In this document: in pieces, positions 1-8,044 of the stretch
Layout: every line of letters starts with the position of its first letter
Numbering within the stretch: the stretch's first letter is position 1
Source: Rhodospirillaceae bacterium LM-1
GTDB taxonomy: Bacteria; Pseudomonadota; Alphaproteobacteria; Rhodospirillales; WMHbin7
Direction of reading: 5' to 3'
Assembly (NCBI GenBank): GCA_902725215.1
Contig: CACUVI010000025.1
Location: 106,326 to 170,325 of the forward strand
DNA length: 64,000 nucleotides
Position numbers and translations under genes: made by a program
The notes under the pieces: generated by a model
What the model saw: only the letters and a program-made list of their open reading frames with translations
What the model was told of the DNA's origin: nothing
Database searches by the model: none

Positions 1-869
1 CCGATCCAACTGGCGACTCGCGCATGGCTGTTTCCGGCCTGGACGGCTTGCTGATAAAAATGGCTGCGATGGGCCTGCCATATCTTTTCGCGCCTAAGCG
101 CCCGCTTGCCCAGCGTGATGGTGGCGTCGGCCAGATAATAAGCGGGCAGAAGAAGGGCGGGCGCCCACAGACCCAGGGCCGCCAGGGTCAAAAGCAGCCA
201 GCCCAGCAGGAAACCCAGGGGAACGCTGCCCACGTCGCCCAGGAATATCTTGGCGGGGTGCCAGTTCCAGACCAAAAAGCCCAGGGCGGCGGCAACCAAA
301 ACCAGGGCCAGGGTCTGCAGGTCTGGATGCAGGGCGGCCATGTCAACCAACAGGGCGACGCCTGTGCCGATGGCGATGGTTTCGACGCCCGAAATGCCGT
401 CGATGCCGTCCATGAAATTGAATAGATTGACGAACCACAGCCAAGCCAAGCCAGCCAAGGCACGATCCAGCCACCAGGGCAGCCAGTCTTGGAAGACCGG
501 CCCGGCAGGCAGGGCCAACAGGCCAACACACACGGCAATGGCTTGAACCGCTAGACGGATCAGGGGAGAAAGCCCCCGTCGATCATCGATCCAAGACAGG
601 CCCATCAGAAGCAAGGCGCTGGGGATCACGATCCACAATTCCTGAGGTGCGCCCAGTTGCAGGCTAAGCATCGACCAGACCGCCAGTACCACGGCCATCA
701 CCGCCAGCCCGCCGCCCCGGGGCGTCGGCGCGCTGTGGCTGGATCTTTCGTTGGGCAGGTCGAGGATGGACTGGCGGATCAGCCAACGCTGCAATAGCCG
801 CACGCAGACGGCGCTGGCCAGGAAAACGGTCAGAGGCAAGGCGCTATGGGAGAGAATGGTTGCGATCAT
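1..869 (-). CDS. Polyprenyl-phosphate sugar-1-phosphate transferase, MraY/WecA family (3' end outside window)
   Basis: This multi-pass inner-membrane enzyme moves a sugar-1-phosphate from a UDP-sugar onto undecaprenyl phosphate, the first step of lipid-linked glycan synthesis. The minus frame stays open from an ATG at 869 to the window edge, about 289 codons. It shows the family landmarks in order: PNERSSHS and PTPRGGG near residues 40-55, WIDDRRGLSP near 95, NLFNFMDGIDG near 150 and FLGDVGS near 200, then a HRSHFYQ segment near the C-terminus. Only a few dozen residues at most should be missing compared with family members of about 320-340 residues. The ATG overlaps the stop of the ligase-like gene as ATGA, so the two are probably translationally coupled. 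The sugar specificity (GlcNAc, QuiNAc, FucNAc or other) cannot be read from sequence. Confidence 0.9.
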   Translation of the reverse strand, partial: MIATILSHSALPLTVFLASAVCVRLLQRWLIRQSILDLPNERSSHSAPTPRGGGLAVMAVVLAVWSMLSLQLGAPQELWIVIPSALLLMGLSWIDDRRGLSPLIRLAVQAIAVCVGLLALPAGPVFQDWLPWWLDRALAGLAWLWFVNLFNFMDGIDGISGVETIAIGTGVALLVDMAALHPDLQTLALVLVAAALGFLVWNWHPAKIFLGDVGSVPLGFLLGWLLLTLAALGLWAPALLLPAYYLADATITLGKRALRREKIWQAHRSHFYQQAVQAGNSHARVASWI

Positions 870-2089
870 GGCGTATCTTGCGCTCGCAGGGCCGCGATGG
901 CGATCCAGACCGACCCCACCCACCAATTCTGGAACAGGCCGTAGCTGGACAGCATGGGGGCCATGGCCGCCAAGAACAAAGCCGCCGATCCCGCCCGCTG
1001 CCAGGGATCGGTCTTGCGAAGCCCGCCTCTCCAAGCCAGGACAAGGAGCAGGCCGCCCAGGCCAGCGCCCACCGCCCCCAGTTCCAGCCACAGTTGGATC
1101 ACCCCGTTATGGGTGTGCAAAGGGATAGGTTCCATCAAGGGCCGATAGAGCGTGCCATCGGGAAAAGGGTCGAAATCGTAATGGCGCATCGGCTCGCGCC
1201 CGCCGATCTCGCGGGCGGCGTCAAAGCCGAGACCGGCCAGGGGCCGCTCTTGAATGCGCTCGGCCGCGTATTCCCAAATGATGAAGCGGGCCAGCAGCGA
1301 TTTGGACGTGTCGGGAAACTGGCGCGCGATCTCGCGCGCCGTCGGCATGTTTCCATGCAGAAAAGGCGGCAGGGCGAAAAGAAGGCCCAGGCCGAGAAGC
1401 CCGGCCCACAACAGGGGCTTGGGCCGCCAAAATGCCAGCGGAGCCGCAACACCCATGCCGATCAGGCACAAGAGCGATGTTTCGGAATGGTGAAGCTGGA
1501 TCATGAAGGCGACGATCAGGGCCAAGGGAATGGCGGCCTTCAGGCCCCATTCGCGTTTGGCCGCCAAGAAGGCCGGAGGCAGCAGCAAAGCCAACAGGAC
1601 TGCGCGGTGCTTGGTGTCGTGGCTGAAACTGAAGTCAGCGGGGGGGAACATGCCGCGCAGGGCGTAAGAGGCGCGCATCACCTGCATGCCAGAGGCTAAG
1701 TCGAAGGCAATCAACAGGGCGATGGACGCATAAGCGAGAACGAAGGCCCTGCGAAACAGGCGGGCCTGATCCACAGTCATCCCCCCCGCCAGCGAGACCA
1801 ATAATAGACCGCCCAGCATCAGCAGGCCCAGCCGCAGAGCGCCAAAGCCGTTGGCCACTGGATCGAAGGCCCATAAGGCGCTGACCAAGGCCCACAGGCA
1901 AAGCCCCATCATCAGCCATAAGTAGGGTGCTTCCAGGCGCGGCCTTTGACGCAAGGGCCAAAGATGCAAGGCCAGGGCAATGATGCCCAGAAGGGAAAAA
2001 AGCGGGGCGACGCCCCTGGCCATATGCAGGGCGATGAGAACCGGCAAGGCGGACAGCAGGCCGAACAGGGCGGCGCCCCAGCGGTTCAT
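866..2089 (-). CDS. O-antigen ligase/polymerase-like membrane protein (WaaL/Wzy type)
   Basis: The product is 407 residues, almost wholly hydrophobic with about ten or more predicted membrane segments. A large periplasmic-type loop lies around residues 270-350 and includes LHTHNGVIQLWLELG, the usual signature of O-antigen ligase/polymerase (Wzy_C) proteins. Such proteins transfer or polymerise undecaprenyl-linked glycans in the periplasm. The ATG at 2089 is chosen because it overlaps the upstream wecB stop as ATGA; an upstream extension exists but falls inside wecB. The C-terminus (SYGLFQNWW) closely resembles that of the protein at 4271-5518, so the two are paralogues. Ligase and polymerase activities cannot be separated from sequence. 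Confidence 0.8.
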   Translation of the reverse strand: MNRWGAALFGLLSALPVLIALHMARGVAPLFSLLGIIALALHLWPLRQRPRLEAPYLWLMMGLCLWALVSALWAFDPVANGFGALRLGLLMLGGLLLVSLAGGMTVDQARLFRRAFVLAYASIALLIAFDLASGMQVMRASYALRGMFPPADFSFSHDTKHRAVLLALLLPPAFLAAKREWGLKAAIPLALIVAFMIQLHHSETSLLCLIGMGVAAPLAFWRPKPLLWAGLLGLGLLFALPPFLHGNMPTAREIARQFPDTSKSLLARFIIWEYAAERIQERPLAGLGFDAAREIGGREPMRHYDFDPFPDGTLYRPLMEPIPLHTHNGVIQLWLELGAVGAGLGGLLLVLAWRGGLRKTDPWQRAGSAALFLAAMAPMLSSYGLFQNWWVGSVWIAIAALRAQDTP

Positions 2090-3183
2090 GCGCAAGCGCC
2101 CAGCCAGCCGGACAAGACCGAGACGATGCGCGTGGCGGCCTGTCCATCCCATAGGTCGGGCACGCGGCCCCGCTTGCCGCCCTTTTGCATAACGTCATGG
2201 AAGGCCGCAAGAATGCGTCCTGGATCGTTGCCGACCAATCTGTTGGTGCCTTCGCTGATCGTGACGGGGCGTTCGGTATTCTCGCGCAGGGTCAGGCAGG
2301 CCACGCCCAGCGCCGTGCTTTCTTCTTGCAATCCACCCGAATCGGTCAGCACTAGGCGCGATTCCTTCAGCAGGCCAAGCAGGTTGAGATAACCCAAGGG
2401 CGGCATGAAGCGGATATGCCCCATCCCGTCCAAAAGGCCCAACCGTTCCGCCTGCGCTTTCGTGCGCGGGTGAATGGGAAAAGCCAGGGGCAAATCCTTA
2501 GAAATTTCCGCCAGGGTTTTGAATAGACGCGCAAGAACCACGGGGTCATCGACATTCGAGGGGCGATGCAGCGTGACCAGCCCGAAACCCTGGGGGGCAA
2601 ATCCGTTCAAGGTTTCCTGGGCGGGCACGGCGCGTTTCAGATTCCACAGCAGGCTGTCGATCATGACATTGCCCACGAAGTGAACCCGCTTGGGGTCGAT
2701 TCCCTCGCGGGTCAGATTGGCCAGGGCGTCTTTCTCGGTGGTGAAAAGAAGATCGCTGATCTGATCGGTGAGCACCCGGTTGATTTCTTCGGGCATGGCG
2801 CGGTCATGGCTGCGCAGCCCCGCCTCGACATGAACGACTGGGATGCCCTTCTTGACCGACACCAGGGCGCAGGCCAGGGTCGAATTGACGTCGCCCACCA
2901 CCAGCACGCAATCGGGGCGGTTGGCGTCCAGCACGGGTTCGAAACGCATCATGACGTCGGCCGTCTGCTGGGCGTGGCTGCCCGATCCCACGCCCAGATT
3001 GGCCTCGGGTTCGGGAATGTTGAGATCGGCGAAGAAATCGTCGTTCATCGCCTTGTCGTAATGCTGGCCGGTATGCACAAGGCGGCCTTGCAGGGCAGAG
3101 CCGGTCATCGCCGCCAGAATGGGGGCGATTTTCATGTAATTGGGGCGGGCGCCTACCACGCAAAGAACCGATTTTCGTGTCAT
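2086..3183 (-). CDS. wecB: UDP-N-acetylglucosamine 2-epimerase, non-hydrolysing type
   Basis: This cytoplasmic GT-B-fold enzyme interconverts UDP-GlcNAc-type and UDP-ManNAc-type sugars. The 365-residue product begins at ATG 3183 and has VVGARPNYMK at the N-terminus, HTGQHYD near residue 40, GDVNSTLA near 95, HVEAGLRSHDR and MPEEINR near 115-135, and DSGGLQEE near 280. All are typical of WecB. Its length is normal for the family. It heads the leftmost minus-strand operon and is coupled by ATGA to the ligase-like gene. Because a diacetamido-uronic acid cassette lies at 21.9-24.5 kb, the substrate could instead be UDP-GlcNAc3NAcA, as in WbpI; that is inference. It is divergent from the glycosyltransferase at 3254. 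Confidence 0.85.
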   Translation of the reverse strand: MTRKSVLCVVGARPNYMKIAPILAAMTGSALQGRLVHTGQHYDKAMNDDFFADLNIPEPEANLGVGSGSHAQQTADVMMRFEPVLDANRPDCVLVVGDVNSTLACALVSVKKGIPVVHVEAGLRSHDRAMPEEINRVLTDQISDLLFTTEKDALANLTREGIDPKRVHFVGNVMIDSLLWNLKRAVPAQETLNGFAPQGFGLVTLHRPSNVDDPVVLARLFKTLAEISKDLPLAFPIHPRTKAQAERLGLLDGMGHIRFMPPLGYLNLLGLLKESRLVLTDSGGLQEESTALGVACLTLRENTERPVTISEGTNRLVGNDPGRILAAFHDVMQKGGKRGRVPDLWDGQAATRIVSVLSGWLGACA

Positions 3184-3253
3184 GGGACTGGAATACCCCA
3201 AATCGAGGGGTCTCGACAACAACGCCCTTCTCGGGCCACAATCCCAGGCAGAC
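3184..3253. promoter_or_regulatory. Divergent intergenic region with inverted repeats
   Basis: These 70 bp separate wecB (minus) from the GT2 gene (plus) and must hold both translation initiation regions and probably two promoters. A perfect inverted repeat, TCGAG-4-CTCGA, lies at 3203-3216 and overlaps a second, ACCCC-7-GGGGT, at 3195-3211. Either could be an operator. I could not identify convincing -35/-10 boxes, so regulation is only suggested. Confidence 0.3.
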
Positions 3254-4219
3254 ATGAGCGACATGACCCAAGTTCCGCCTTCTCCCCTGCTGTCCATCGT
3301 CGTGCCCTTCTATAATGAAGGGCCGAATGTCGAGGCTTTGTTTGTAAAGCTGACGGCTATGCTGGATCGGCTGGGCATGGCCTGGGAAGTGGTTTGCGTC
3401 AATGATGGGTCCAGGGACGACACTTTGGCTAGGCTTCTAGCGGCGCACGCCGCCGATGGGCGCATCAAGGTGGTGGACCTGTCGCGCAATTTCGGCAAGG
3501 AGCTGGCCCTGTCTTGCGGGCTGGCGCACAGCAAGGGCGACGCGGTCATTCCCATGGATGCCGATTTGCAGCATCCGCCGGAAGCGATTCAGATGATGTT
3601 GGAGAAATGGCGCGAGGGCTTTGACGTGGTCTATGCCGTGCGTCATGCCAGGGTGGGGCAGGGCTTGGCGTCGCGCCTGTTCGCCAAGGCCTTCTATTGG
3701 GTCTTCGAAAATCTGGCCGAAGTGCCCCTGCCCCGCGAGGCGGGCGATTTCCGCCTGATGGACCGCAAGGTGGTGGACGTCATCAACCGCATGCCGGAAC
3801 GTTCGCGCTTCATGAAGGGCATTTTCGCCTGGGTCGGCTTTCGCCAGACCGGCATTCCCTACGAGCAGGGCGAAAGGATGGCGGGCGGCACCAAATGGGG
3901 CTTCCTGAAACTGTTCAGCTTCGCGCTGGACGGGCTGACCTCGTTTTCGACCTTCCCCTTGCGCGTCTGGAGCTATATCGGCGGCGCCATCGCCGGCCTA
4001 GCCTTCTTCTATATCGTGTTTCGCGTGATCAGGACGCTGCTGTTCGGGGTGGATATTCCCGGCTACGAATCGATCCTGATCATCATGCTGTTTTTGGGCG
4101 GGATGCAGCTTTTGACGCTGGGCATTTTGGGCGACTATATCGGGCGCGTCTTCAACGAAGTGAAGGGCCGCCCCCTTTGGATCGTGCGTTCAACGCATGG
4201 GATCGAGGACTCGGAATAA
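3254..4219 (+). CDS. GT2 polyprenyl-phosphate glycosyltransferase (GtrB/DPM1/ArnC type)
   Basis: The N-terminal GT-A domain (residues 15-225) has IVVPFYNE, the NDGS motif, the DADLQHPPE metal/donor site and the GDFRLMDR segment of dolichyl-phosphate-mannose-synthase-like enzymes. Two membrane helices follow (about 235-260 and 270-295), ending in the GDYIGR/EVKGRP motif of GtrB/ArnC proteins. Such enzymes load a sugar from a nucleotide donor onto undecaprenyl phosphate at the cytoplasmic face, making a lipid-linked donor for periplasmic GT-C transferases. The start at 3254 gives MSDMTQ shortly before the domain; an upstream in-frame start would run into the divergent wecB gene. Two further GtrB-like genes lie at 46376 and 62927. 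The sugar is unknown. Confidence 0.88.
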   Translation: MSDMTQVPPSPLLSIVVPFYNEGPNVEALFVKLTAMLDRLGMAWEVVCVNDGSRDDTLARLLAAHAADGRIKVVDLSRNFGKELALSCGLAHSKGDAVIPMDADLQHPPEAIQMMLEKWREGFDVVYAVRHARVGQGLASRLFAKAFYWVFENLAEVPLPREAGDFRLMDRKVVDVINRMPERSRFMKGIFAWVGFRQTGIPYEQGERMAGGTKWGFLKLFSFALDGLTSFSTFPLRVWSYIGGAIAGLAFFYIVFRVIRTLLFGVDIPGYESILIIMLFLGGMQLLTLGILGDYIGRVFNEVKGRPLWIVRSTHGIEDSE

Positions 4220-4221
4220 AC

Positions 4222-4245
4222 CCGCGCGTCGCTTCGGCGGCGCGG
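4222..4245 (+). terminator. GC-rich UUCG-loop hairpin after the GT2 gene
   Basis: CCGCGC (4222-4227) pairs with GCGCGG (4240-4245) and CGC with GCG, around a TTCG tetraloop at 4233-4236, leaving a two-base bulge. It starts two bases after the GT2 stop codon. No T-run follows, so it is either a weak terminator or an mRNA-stabilising/attenuating hairpin before the ligase-like gene at 4271. Confidence 0.35.
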
Positions 4246-4270
4246 TCCATAATTCCACGAAGGTTACCTA

Positions 4271-5518
4271 ATGACGACAACAAACCAGCTCAGGCTTGTT
4301 CCACTTGCCTTGATTGCCGCAGTCTCCGCCGCCCCCTTCGTTCTGATGTTTGCACCGTTGGGAATTGTACCCTTGATATGGGGCTGCGGTATTCTCATGA
4401 CGGTGGACCGGCGAGTGCGCCAACGGTTTAGCAGTGTAGGGCTGCCCGGCTACGCCTTGTTTTTCGCCGCCTTCGGACTTATCGGTGCCGCCACTGCTTT
4501 TCTGGCGCCGGAACCCTTGCATTCTCTGGGGGTGGCGGCACGCCTTGTCCTTACCCCTTTGCTGCTGATGATCTATCTAGCAGCTTCGGATACGCTGGAC
4601 CGGGACGAGCGGAACAAGCTGCTGACGGCGGCGGTCGTAGCCAGCGTCTGTCACGTCGTTCTGGTAGGGCTTGCTGGCGGCGTTGACGGCCCGCTTCTGC
4701 AGCTAACCCATCATCTCTCACCAAAAAACCTGGACGACGACAAGGTACGCTTCAACCGCGGCATTGCGGCCTTGTCCGTGCTGGCCAGCCCCTACATCGC
4801 CGTTTGGTGCCGTTGCCAGGACAGGAAGCGTTTGGTTTTGGTCATTGCCTTCGCTGCCGCCTTGATCTTCGCCATGCTGGGTGTGTCTTCGATGGCGCCG
4901 AAACTGGCGCTGGCGGCAGCAATATCCGGAGGCGTCCTAGCATGGCTAGGCGGCAAACGCGGCGTATGGGTAATTTTCGCCATTCTGTTACTGCTGGCCA
5001 CCATCTTGCCGTTCCTGCTCAAGGCCGTCTATTCCACGCAGTGGATGCAGGAGACCTTGACGCACTACATGTCATGGAACATCAAGCATCGGCTAATCGT
5101 GTGGCAGTTTGCGATTGAACGCTACTTCGACCAGCCGTGGCTGGGCTGGGGCTTGGAGGCGTCGAGGCGTCTGCCTGGGGGCAGCGACAACATCCCAAAC
5201 GTGGCCGGTGCGGAATACATGCCCTTGCATCCGCATAACGGCTTTTTGCAGATATGGCTGGAATTGGGCGTGCCTGGCGCCTTGGCGCTCGTCGGCGGAC
5301 TAACCGCTCTGGCCTTGCGGCTGACCCACCGCTTTGCCCGCCACCCCTTCTGGCTCGCTCTGGCCACCGCCGCTTGCTGCGCTTATTTTGCTCAGAGTTT
5401 CGTCAGCTACGGCGTCTGGCAGAACTGGTGGATCGCCTTGGCCATCTTGGCTGCGTCGCTTTTTTCCACGGCCTTCAGGGCGGCGGAAGAATGTCGAGCA
5501 GAGCGCCAGCCGTCGTGA
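4271..5518 (+). CDS. O-antigen ligase/polymerase-like membrane protein, second copy
   Basis: The 415-residue polytopic protein has strings of hydrophobic helices and the hallmark LHPHNGFLQIWLELG segment near residue 320. It ends in SYGVWQNWW, matching the protein at 866-2089, so the two are divergent paralogues flanking the wecB/GT2 divergent pair. An AAGG Shine-Dalgarno sequence sits 7 bases before the ATG. Its role is probably periplasmic glycan ligation or polymerisation. One of the two may act on LPS and the other on another acceptor, but nothing in the sequence decides this. The 3' end overlaps the convergent gene at 5475 by 44 bp. Confidence 0.75.
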   Translation: MTTTNQLRLVPLALIAAVSAAPFVLMFAPLGIVPLIWGCGILMTVDRRVRQRFSSVGLPGYALFFAAFGLIGAATAFLAPEPLHSLGVAARLVLTPLLLMIYLAASDTLDRDERNKLLTAAVVASVCHVVLVGLAGGVDGPLLQLTHHLSPKNLDDDKVRFNRGIAALSVLASPYIAVWCRCQDRKRLVLVIAFAAALIFAMLGVSSMAPKLALAAAISGGVLAWLGGKRGVWVIFAILLLLATILPFLLKAVYSTQWMQETLTHYMSWNIKHRLIVWQFAIERYFDQPWLGWGLEASRRLPGGSDNIPNVAGAEYMPLHPHNGFLQIWLELGVPGALALVGGLTALALRLTHRFARHPFWLALATAACCAYFAQSFVSYGVWQNWWIALAILAASLFSTAFRAAEECRAERQPS

Positions 5519-6845
5519 CATGGCCGAGCGGTGAAAAGTGTCCACCGCGCCGCCCGAAGGCGAAATAGTCAAAAGGACGTCCCGATGCCCGCATGGTCTC
5601 TTCCAGATCGACGATCTCGAAACCAGCATTGCGGGCGGCGTTCAGAACCTGCGACTTGAGGGGGTGGCCTTTCAGGCGCGAATATGCTTCGACTGAGGGC
5701 AAATATAAAAAAATGGGCCGCGCCTGCCTAGCGGAAATAAGCTGGCCCGCCCGATCAAGAATTCTTTGGAAAAGAAGCATGTCAGCCGAAAGAACCGGCA
5801 CGTCACGCTTCAAGCGCTCGTCTTCGATTTCGTTTGCCGCTTTCATGGCTTCGTTTGGCCGCAGGAGGCCGCCAAGCAGGACCAGCGTCTTTTCGAGTCC
5901 GAGCGTTCGGCGGAGTTTGTCCCAAATTTCCCTGGATAGTTCAAAGCTGACGACCGCCCTCTTACCGCCTTGCGAGAGCATGTCGGCTTCGAGTCTTGTC
6001 CACTTGAGTTCTTCCAGCAGCGCCGACCTTTCGGCAAGATGCTGCTTATAGTCCGGCGCAAGGTAGGAGGCCATGGCGGGCACTGAGGATTCGCGCGCTA
6101 GGTCGCCGCGCCACTCTCCCCTCCCGCTTCGGTGATAAAGATCGTTTCCTTCGTAATAGCTCCAGATGACTGCACCGGGATTGAGTAGCGGCAAATATTC
6201 GACAAGTCCGGCTAGCATTGCCAAGGGTCCGTTATCGGCCATGCCGAGATTGATTGTACCGGGATAGCGCTTTCGCAGGAGATCGGGAAAGATCCGCCCA
6301 CCGCCAAGGCAGGCGCCGTGCACAAAGGAATCTCCAAGAACGACTATATGCTGGCGTTGCGTCCAGGCGTTGTCGGGATTGTTGAACCCCAAATGATCAC
6401 TGTCGTAAACCATCCAACCGTTCGCCTCTTCACAAAAGACGGTCTTGGTGTGCGCGATGCCGCTTAGGGGGTAGATTTCTCCACTATCGGACGAAAGGGG
6501 AAAAAATTGATAAGATGCAGGATAGACGGCGGGAAAAGCCGTTTTACCCTCCCGGCGTAATTCGAGAACCAGATCGAGCTTGTCGCCGGGTCGCTGAGGG
6601 CCGTCGACATTTTTCAGCGTTTCGAAGCACCATAAGGGTAGCAACAAAGTCAAGGCGGGAATGGCTAGGCGCGCCATCCGGGTAGGGGAAAGAAAGGCGC
6701 ATGCGAAAAATGCGGCGCCAAAGCCCACCAACAGCGAGAAAATCGCGTAGCCGCCGGGTCTCTGCGCTACAAGGATCATGGAATGCAAGGCTGCCGCCGC
6801 CACAAGGCAGCCCAGGGCGGCAAGAACGATACGCAGAACGATCAT
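5475..6845 (-). CDS. Membrane-anchored SGNH/GDSL-like protein
   Basis: The 456-residue product has three to four N-terminal hydrophobic segments (residues 1-95). A soluble domain follows that contains VVLGDSFVHGACLG near residue 170, the block I Ser motif (GDS) of SGNH hydrolases and of AlgX/AlgJ-like acetylation proteins. NLGMADNGPLAML near 195 resembles block II/III (Gly, Asn). A C-terminal GGHFSPLGHV (residues 436-445) supplies a His in the position expected for block V. In polysaccharide loci such proteins usually remove or transfer O-acetyl groups in the periplasm. The substrate is not known. It is convergent with the ligase-like gene and lies 83 bp downstream of the GT4 gene at 6929. 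Confidence 0.65.
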   Translation of the reverse strand: MIVLRIVLAALGCLVAAAALHSMILVAQRPGGYAIFSLLVGFGAAFFACAFLSPTRMARLAIPALTLLLPLWCFETLKNVDGPQRPGDKLDLVLELRREGKTAFPAVYPASYQFFPLSSDSGEIYPLSGIAHTKTVFCEEANGWMVYDSDHLGFNNPDNAWTQRQHIVVLGDSFVHGACLGGGRIFPDLLRKRYPGTINLGMADNGPLAMLAGLVEYLPLLNPGAVIWSYYEGNDLYHRSGRGEWRGDLARESSVPAMASYLAPDYKQHLAERSALLEELKWTRLEADMLSQGGKRAVVSFELSREIWDKLRRTLGLEKTLVLLGGLLRPNEAMKAANEIEDERLKRDVPVLSADMLLFQRILDRAGQLISARQARPIFLYLPSVEAYSRLKGHPLKSQVLNAARNAGFEIVDLEETMRASGRPFDYFAFGRRGGHFSPLGHVTTAGALLDILPPP

Positions 6846-6928
6846 CCTGCCATCACCCTCTTATCCGCTGAAGCCGCCAAAGTCCGGGACGCATAATTGG
6901 TTCTTGGGCCGCAGCTTTATACTGATGA

Positions 6929-8044
6929 TTACGGTTCATCATGCCTACCTGTCTTCGCGGCGATCTTGTTCAAGCGTGCCACCAGTGCGTCCGACATGCG
7001 CGCCAGTGAAAAACGATCGCAGACGATGGCCCGGGCACGGGCCGCCAGATCCCGCGTCAGCTCCGGATCGTTCAGCAAGCGATAGATGGCGTCTTGCAGC
7101 TGCTCAGAATTGCCCGGCTCAACCAAGAGGCAGGTCTCGCCGTCACTGACCACTTCGCGATCCCACAAGCCCCGAATGGACGAAATAATGACAGCTTTTC
7201 CGCAGGCCATGGCTTGCAAACAGGCGCTTTGGCCGGCGGGTTGCAGGGTTTGCTCGAGCGGTAGAACGACGAATCGTGCCTTTCTATACAGGTCGCAAAT
7301 TTGCGGGTCGGATAGAGCTCGTTCGTTCCAATCGCCCCTGATCACTTCAACGGGACCCAACGAGTCCGGCACCGGCCTACGCGTCACAAGCTTCAAAGTA
7401 GGCATGTCTGACTGCCATGCAGCGGCAAGACAAGCCCAGTCGCGGTGCCGGTCGTTTCCGATCGCAAGAACATATTTTCCCTGTTCGGCGCTTGGGTTCG
7501 GCGTCCAAAAACGCGTGTCCACACCAAAGGGCAAATAGTCGAGATCGCCGTGGCCGGGCAAATGGCGGCGCATCTCAACCGCCTCGGGGTACCCAATCGG
7601 CGCTAGGGAAATCGGGCTCAGCCAACGTTTGAGGAACATGCCGCGCCAAGGCGAGGCATGAAGCGGCCAAGCCCCCATCGACAGGAACAGGATGGGAACT
7701 GAGAGGCGCCCGAGCGACTTCAGCGCTCCCAATGCCAGCCCTTGTGCATTGGTGGTCGCGACAAGTGCAGCGGCGCTGTTCAGGCGTTCGACGGCGGCGG
7801 GGGTCGAAAAGCGAGCCAGCGCCGCCGCGTTCAGCGCCCCCAAGGGGTCAAGAATAAAGGTTGCCGCCTTTTCAAGTCCTGCGGGCATCTCGGGCAGAGG
7901 AAACTCATCCTCCTCTGCCAAGCTGGCATCGATTCCCCGGGAAGCCATTTCCGTAAAGCCGAAAAAAAATTCACGCGGCCCGCTTTCATTCAGGCGCTGC
8001 TTACGCGCGGACTTGAACAGGAAAAGAATTGGAGGGCGCGTCAT
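6929..8044 (-). CDS. GT4 family glycosyltransferase
   Basis: The 371-residue GT-B-type protein carries a C-terminal domain with VLAIGNDRHRDW near residue 195, VLPLEQTLQPAGQSACLQAMACGKAVI near 270-295 and ETCLLVEPGNSEQL near 315. These are the donor-binding and ExxxxE-like features of GT4 transferases. The ATG at 8044 overlaps the stop of the upstream GT4 gene as ATGA, which fixes the start. The two adjacent transferases probably add consecutive sugars to the lipid-linked glycan in the cytoplasm. Donor and acceptor are not identifiable. Confidence 0.8.
   Translation of the reverse strand: MTRPPILFLFKSARKQRLNESGPREFFFGFTEMASRGIDASLAEEDEFPLPEMPAGLEKAATFILDPLGALNAAALARFSTPAAVERLNSAAALVATTNAQGLALGALKSLGRLSVPILFLSMGAWPLHASPWRGMFLKRWLSPISLAPIGYPEAVEMRRHLPGHGDLDYLPFGVDTRFWTPNPSAEQGKYVLAIGNDRHRDWACLAAAWQSDMPTLKLVTRRPVPDSLGPVEVIRGDWNERALSDPQICDLYRKARFVVLPLEQTLQPAGQSACLQAMACGKAVIISSIRGLWDREVVSDGETCLLVEPGNSEQLQDAIYRLLNDPELTRDLAARARAIVCDRFSLARMSDALVARLNKIAAKTGRHDEP

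Noticed and set aside
860-1699. Plus-strand open frame of 279 codons opposite the ligase-like gene
   Set aside because: It is antisense to a well-supported membrane protein, has arginine/glutamine-rich composition typical of a GC-rich shadow frame, and has no domain.
3195-3216. Riboswitch or attenuator in the wecB/GT2 gap
   Set aside because: Only short inverted repeats are visible; there is no known aptamer pattern, so it is listed only as a possible operator.
2566-3315. Plus-strand frame of 249 codons opposite wecB
   Set aside because: wecB on the minus strand has all family motifs; this frame is His/Gly-rich shadow sequence.
3697-4431. Plus-strand frame of 244 codons in another phase of the GT2 gene
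   Set aside because: The GT2 reading frame has clear motifs; the alternative is Arg/Gly-rich and runs across two real genes.
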